Source: Prosapia bicincta (taxonomy: Eukaryota; Arthropoda; Insecta; Hemiptera; Cercopidae). From it: 64,000 nt of DNA. The notes beneath the pieces are model-generated. The model ran no database searches and was not told the DNA's origin. It saw only the letters and a program-made list of their open reading frames with translations. This document shows, one piece after another, positions 59,101 to 64,000 of this stretch (its first letter is position 1; the number at the start of each line of letters is the position of its first letter). Location: the NCBI GenBank assembly GCA_036971475.1, contig JBAIZL010000002.1, forward strand, positions 350,955,582-351,019,581, given 5' to 3'. Both the position numbers and the translations under genes were made by a program.

Positions 59101-60138
59101 GTGTGTGACAAGTCTTGTTGGTAAGAAGAATATGTAATTTCGTGTGGTATTAGCTAATTAATAATTTTATAGAAAATCTCCATGTAGATATCGGTAGAAA
59201 CGTTATACAATCTATAAAAGTATAAACGCTAAGTTACTTTTATGTGTGACACCACGAATGTTAAAGTGTATAGATAAAAATAGTTTCCACTGTCACTTTT
59301 TTTAAAAGCAAAATATTTTAATTAAAGTACTTATAAATTTATCTGTACTATTGAAACTTTTGCAAAAGTTAGTCTTCCCGTCATTGTGTTTAATATTATT
59401 AATTATGAAACACAGTAACCTAAATATTTTCTTTAAATATTGTATTAGTATTTATTTTTCTTTAGACAGAATAAAAAATTTGTCCTTGGATTCAATCCAT
59501 TTCTTTGGTTCAATTCGTATAATATGGTTTTTGTTTTTTATTATATTAGTGACTTTATATTTTTGTATTCCATTTTCAACCTATAGCTCCTAACTCACAC
59601 GTAAAGACTTGGAAATATATTAATGTATGCCACTGTCTATATTTTCCTTACTTTTGGTTGTTGTAGAAGAGTTACAGCCTGAATATATTCTTCTTCATTT
59701 CTTTTACACCTCTTTTACCCAATTACACAACAGTTCTCAGAACATGATCAACATCTAAGTCATCTTGGAAAGTTTTATTAAGAACATTATCATCAATTAG
59801 TACTTAACCTATATTCATCTGATACACATCTCCCAACAACATCAACTTCTACAATAAACACAGAGTTCTACATTTTGGCAAGTTTATAGTTTAATTGCTA
59901 GCAAAAGCACATTACTTTGTTGTTCAAGTTCAAAGCTAAACCAAAAATCAGTTCTTTTGAATTATTATTTCAAAGACTAATGTATCCTTCTTAATTCCAG
60001 AACTTTTTTTACTAAATGTATGTGGTGGGTTTTTAAAGTTTATACACTAAAACAAAAGAAGCTATTATTACAATAACTTCAATGGTTTTGTTCTGATATA
60101 CCATACCCAACAGTCTAAACTTATAAGATTATGAGTAA
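59101..60138. other. AT-rich stretch, nothing recognised
   Basis: An AT-rich frame at 59351-59593 gives a hydrophobic peptide typical of chance translation. No other signal. Confidence 0.5.
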
Positions 60139-60800
60139 TTATTGCATAGCTGTGTGAATACTTATGAACTTATTTGCTGGCGCGTTTCAAAACATTTGTT
60201 TCATTGAAGAAGCCAACCCGCTACTGCCAGTGGTTGCTGGACATATGATTTATAAGGTTGGAGAGGGTTTGGGTTAAGCAGGTTGTTTACTGTGTAATGG
60301 GATAAGGTGTTAGATTGGAATTGTGTGTGAACGTTTAGGATATGTTGTTTTTTTTGTTGTGTGATGTTTGAATATTTAAAATTTTTCTGTAGTGGTTAGT
60401 TTTTTATTATGGTTTAATACTCAGTTTATGTTGTTGATGAAACAAAAATTAAAAATCCAGCTACACAACACATATACAGAACCCCCAATACATACACAAG
60501 CATCCATATTAATTTAAATATTCTCCACATATTAAACCATAGTAAATGAACTAATCATTACAGAAAAATTAAATATTCAAACATTACACAACACAAAAAA
60601 TAGCATATCTTAATAATCACAACCACTTCGAATCTAACACTTTATTCCATTATATAGTGAACAACCCTCCCCCTCATAAATCATAGGTCTTGCAACCTTC
60701 AGCGATCGCCAGGAGTAGCAGGTCAGCTTTGTCAATAAAATGATAGTTTGGAAACACGCCAGCAAGTAAGTTCATAATTATTCACAATAGTTACTTATGA
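60139..60800. mobile_element. Large fold-back element, family F, arms about 300 bp
   Basis: The left arm from ATAGCTGTGTGAATACTTAT (60147) and its inverse at the right (about 60795) share, in order, ACTTATTTGCTGGCGCGTTT, GATTTATAAGGTTGGAGAGG, AATGGGATAAGGTGTTAGAT and ATGTTTGAATATTTAAAATT. Arm identity is about 75-80%. No coding capacity. The ends match the short MITE at 11715-11891. Confidence 0.8.
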
Positions 60801-60904
60801 TTTATTATAAAATTATAGTACAATAAAACTTCCAACCAACAAATATTGTTCGTATCTGATCAAAATACCATTGCAAAAGTAACAATTTCTCATCCTTTTA
60901 AGTA

Positions 60905-61235
60905 GGGTAAACGGGAAGAAATTTCACCACAAAATACAAGGAGTACATAAACACACACAACCTAATCCTAATTTCAGCATACTTATGCAAAATGCATTAC
61001 ACACATACACCAACATTGACACAAACCTGAAAGTTCTATACTTTACCAATATAAGCAGTAAACTGAACATTACAGAACATTTTGAAATAATGTGTACAAA
61101 CACCACAAACATCAAAGAGACTACATAGCTAGTGACAGAACACACGGTTAAAAATACAATAAAACACTATATACAAATAAATAATCAACTCAGAACAGCC
61201 CCACATTACAGAACATCAAAATACCACTTATCTGA
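60905..61235 (+). mobile_element. Penelope-like C-terminal fragment, third subfamily
   Basis: The plus strand gives GRNFTTKYKEYIN (the GRSFxxRYKEH helix of the GIY-YIG domain), then in the next frame NALHTYTNIDTNLKVLYFTN and ISSKLNITEHFEI. This aligns with the NLEILH-K—LNTLEQYEIY tail of the other copies. It is diverged and frameshifted. Confidence 0.6.
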
Positions 61236-61609
61236 GCAGACAATCTTGTCCATGACTTGCAACATTCAACAAGGGAAGTGTATTAAAGGCATTGTATTGA
61301 CTAAGTGGAAACATGTCTGCTGACAAATATCAGGAAGTAATATTTTTATTACAAGTCAGATTCAAATATGTTTATTCCTTTGAATATAAAGAGTAAATGC
61401 ACCTGCTCATACTTAAGAGTGTTATTGTTGAGAGAGATTTGATAGATGATTCTTTTGCAATGGGACTGAGGATTGAAAACGTTATCAAAAGTTAGAGTCA
61501 TTTTGTAACATGGGAGTGTCAATAAGAAGATGTTTGGCTGCACTACTTAGCTTAAGGGATATAATATGTTTTGTCTGTAAATTATTCTAAGTGCTTGTAT
61601 TGTTTCTAG

Positions 61610-61648
61610 AATCTGCAGCTGCAGCTTCCCTCCTCTTTCTGACCCTCT
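61610..61648 (+). other. Candidate non-coding exon G (39 bases)
   Basis: Between TTGTATTGTTTCTAG and GTAAGT. It contains CTGCAGCTGCAGCTTCCCTC. Short but with strong signals on both sides. Confidence 0.35.
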
Positions 61649-62212
61649 GTAAGTATTGAAATTTATAAACATAATTTAGTATTTTTCAAAAATAGTTACT
61701 TTATAGCTTTTACAGCCTAAAAAATTATTTTAAATAAGAAAATTATGTAAAATTAAAAATAATAAACAGGATAGATGGAAATGAGAATTAATTTTTTTTT
61801 CAACTGTTCAACAACACACTTTTATTTTGAAATGATCTGAAAATGATAAAATACTATTTTTGTTTTATTAAGGAACACTGAAATATTTTTTAACTAATGC
61901 TAAAAGTGTGAGGCTGTTTTAGTTTGTATAAATTGCTTCTTATTTGAATATCAGGTTTTTTCCAAGTTAGAAAAATCATTGGACAAACCTAATCAATATC
62001 ATTATACAAACTATAACTTGATATAAAATTTGTATTTGTTACTATAATTTATAGAAAACATTGTTCATTACAACAAATGAATAGATATTCTAAATTAAAA
62101 CAACATAATATTTACAATATTACATAAACTGCATTTTTGTTAATAATAACAATTATTTTTATAGTATAAACATGTAATGTAAATTTATTGTTAACTTGTT
62201 TTTTTGTTTTAG

Positions 62213-62298
62213 TGGGTGTGAAGTTGGGCGTCTCCCCATGGTGCACCCTGGGTAACGCTAAACGTTCAACAACCTGTTTTCTATCAATACATATGAAG
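62213..62298 (+). other. Candidate non-coding exon H
   Basis: Follows GTTTTTTTGTTTTAG. A donor GTAACG at 62260 or GTAATT at 62299 is possible. GC-rich start (TGAAGTTGGGCGTCTCCCCA). Confidence 0.35.
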
Positions 62299-62421
62299 GT
62301 AATTATACTATATTTAAAATGTGTCTTAACTATAATATTTTAATACCTTTGCTATTTCGCACACACACACACAATTGTATAATACATATATAATTCCTGC
62401 TTACTTACTTCATACTTACAG

Positions 62422-62537
62422 ATACTTACTTCATTTTCATTAAGACCGCTGCCATGTAATAAACCACCAGCATTAGCGACCAGAACCACCAACACCTAAA
62501 TCATCACCACCAATTGCAAACTAAGTCTTTCAACCAG
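62422..62537 (+). other. Candidate non-coding exon I
   Basis: Between CATACTTACAG and GTGAAT. It is rich in ACCACCA triplets. Weaker acceptor than the others. Confidence 0.28.
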
Positions 62538-62924
62538 GTGAATTTATTTTTCCATTTCAAGTTTTTAAAAGTACATATTAGTCTCGCAAGAAACAAGATT
62601 AGTTTAATTTATAGATTCGGCTAATATTATGTAGAAAATTAAAAACACTTTATCTCAACTGTAGAATATTATCTGTATTTTAGCTCTATTTTTCCTAGAA
62701 TTGTTATTATGCTGTTAGCAGGCAGGTTTCGAAAGGTTTTCAATAATCAGTTGATTTATTATGTTTTTTCCAAATAAATTATAAATATGTAGTCATGTTT
62801 AAATATAGAGTCAAAGATATTTATTTTAATATTGCAACATTTCGGGTTTCAATATTAAAAAGTGGGTTTATTTTAAACTAGGGCTGAATACTTATAAATA
62901 TAATATTATAATATCCCTATATTT

Positions 62925-63412
62925 GTCCTCGACTGTGGCTCTGGTTGGAGCTGGTAAAGGTGTCGACCGGTAGACTCTTTTTCCCAATTTTCACACTAAA
63001 GTTTTTGGGAAAATTCCCTGCTTACACTTTTGCAATGTAGCAGGGAGTGTTTGCCTTCATCTGTAGGTCCCAGGGTTGAGGCTATTTTCGCAATTTTGTC
63101 ATCCTTTTCGTTTCCGGGTACACCGCAATGGGCAGGTACCCATTGAAGAGGTCATCCCTTCCCGCAATCCACTAGTTCTAGGATGGTTTTTCTTATTTCT
63201 GATATTCGAAACAAGTATGAACTTGTAGAGTTATTTAACAATGACTGAAGGGCGACTTTAGAATCCGATAGGGCGCATATTTTTGAATTTCCCTTTAAAT
63301 CCACACAGCTAGTCAGGGCTGCACTTATAGCCAAAAGCCCTATCCATGCTGGAATTGGAATTAACTGGGATGTAAAAATAGTCTCCGTTCGATTCATTAT
63401 AGTAATCTGCCC
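62925..63412 (-). pseudogene. Jockey-type RNase H region, inserted beside viral genes
   Basis: The minus-strand frame 63397-63152 carries ICALSDSKVALQSLLNN, the RNase H block with the second acidic residue, and ISEIRKTILELVDCG. After a frameshift near 63150 it continues with WVPAHCGVPGNEKDDKIAKI, the third block with the catalytic Asp, and ends near 62925. The first acidic residue region is missing, so the fragment covers only the later RNase H domain. Its left flank is AT-rich host-like DNA and its right flank is viral-looking sequence from 63421 on. Confidence 0.85.
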
Positions 63413-63420
63413 CCAATTAG

Positions 63421-63573
63421 CTCTTCTCCTGGTCGAGCGAGCCGTACAACGAATTTCTGGAGGCCGTGACGGCAGTTGAAAAGGATATTTTCGATGTTTT
63501 GAAAATACGTTGCATGAAGACGGCTAGACTCCGAGAGCTACATGCAATCTTGAAAGATATATTTTATAAGTAG
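63421..63573 (+). pseudogene. 3' end of an unassigned virus-associated gene
   Basis: A plus-strand frame of 50 codons ends at TAG 63571-63573 and reads EPYNEFLEAVTAVEKDIFDV, then KTARLRELHAILKDIFYK. It is helical and charged with high GC, like the phospholipase gene 31 bases downstream and unlike host DNA. Its 5' part is lost where the jockey fragment abuts. It is probably another gene of the same integrated virus. No function recognised. Confidence 0.45.
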
Positions 63574-63603
63574 ACGCTGTGACTGTTGCGGTTCATTAAT
63601 AGA

Positions 63604-64000
63604 ATGGGTGCGAAACGGGACACACCTGTTGGTTGTAAACGCGGTGTCGTAAAGACAGGACGCGGACTAGTGTCTGGAGTTTTAAATAAAGCCATCGATT
63701 TACTACCAGTCGAGTACCTTCGTACAATTATTGCGGACCGGGAACAAAACTGAAAAATCGCTTGGCGCTCTGTGATAAAGGTATAAATCCGTTGGATGAC
63801 GCCTGTAAACAGCACGATATCGCATACAGCAATTACAGTGATTCGGATAACAGACGCGTAGCCGACGGAATATAAGCGGGGAAAGCTTGGGGCAGAGTCA
63901 AAGCGGGTGACGCATCGCTCGGTGAACGAGCTGCTGCTGTGGCCGTAGCGGCGGCAATGAAAGCCAAGACGGCATTTGGTGGGGGTAAAAAACGTCGTCT
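63604..64000 (+). pseudogene. Phospholipase A2 domain protein of an integrated DNA virus, broken and cut by the window edge
   Basis: The frame starts at ATG 63604 (MGAKRDTPVGCKRG) and stops at 63751-63753. The neighbouring frame, from about 63720, has YNYCGPGTKLKNRL, the calcium-binding loop, and DDACKQHDIAY, the catalytic His-Asp block of parvovirus-type phospholipase A2. A frameshift near 63720 separates start and domain. A further stop lies at 63873-63875, after which the frame continues with an Ala-rich stretch and GGGKKRR, a basic end suggestive of a nuclear signal. Such domains occur in parvovirus VP1 and in Polinton/adintovirus capsid-associated proteins. The adenain gene at the other end of the window makes the latter more likely. 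The broken frame means no functional product. Confidence 0.85.

Larger units (their letters stand above)
61236..62924. other. AT-rich stretch holding three candidate exons
   Basis: Apart from the candidate exons listed separately, only a short CA repeat near 62360 and AT-rich sequence. Confidence 0.45.

Noticed and set aside
1..64000. Window as bacterial or contaminant sequence
   Set aside because: Only 0.95-3.3 kb looks bacterial and it is decayed; the rest carries eukaryotic retroelements, MITEs and satellites.

Overview
The window looks like nuclear DNA of an arthropod, most likely an insect. It is AT-rich, has very long non-coding stretches, and contains Penelope-like, jockey-type, mariner, piggyBac and fold-back elements, satellite arrays, splice-site-like signals, and inserts that resemble a Rickettsiales (Wolbachia-type) endosymbiont and an integrated Polinton/adintovirus-type DNA virus. 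I found no intact cellular protein-coding gene. Almost every recognisable coding stretch is a broken copy of a mobile element, virus or bacterial gene.

Layout. 0-0.9 kb: broken adenain-type protease followed by a probable penton-like capsid gene. 0.95-3.3 kb: bacterial-looking pseudogenes with a Wolbachia-like palindrome and a tail-fibre-like repeat protein. 3.7-6.6 kb: jockey retrotransposon ends mixed into a 380-bp satellite. 7-13 kb: microsatellites, a hairpin, a MITE and a 126-bp tandem array. 13.27-14.92 kb: a terminal-inverted-repeat DNA transposon carrying a decayed protein of an insect-wide family. 15.36-26.2 kb: a giant inverted duplication with arms of about 2.35 kb (3.6 kb on the right, because of insertions) around a 4.9-kb spacer. 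24-36 kb: Penelope-like (PLE) fragments and a 152-bp array. 38.5-46.6 kb: a satellite domain with a 57-bp minisatellite and a 92-bp satellite with higher-order structure. 49-63 kb: piggyBac, mariner, jockey-type RNase H, PLE and fold-back elements. 63.42-64 kb: viral sequence again, ending in a phospholipase A2 gene cut by the window edge.

Relations. The elements are nested: a jockey fragment abuts the right-hand viral locus, PLE copies interrupt the inverted-repeat arm and appear as 5'-inverted copies, and jockey tails interrupt a satellite. Several plus-strand segments of raised GC have good 3' and 5' splice signals at both ends. They could be exons of a long non-coding or 5'-UTR transcript, but this is inference. 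The best candidates for something undescribed are the TIR transposon at 13.3-14.9 kb, the hammerhead-ribozyme-like cores shared by several repeat families, and the open 19-residue-repeat frame in the 57-bp array.
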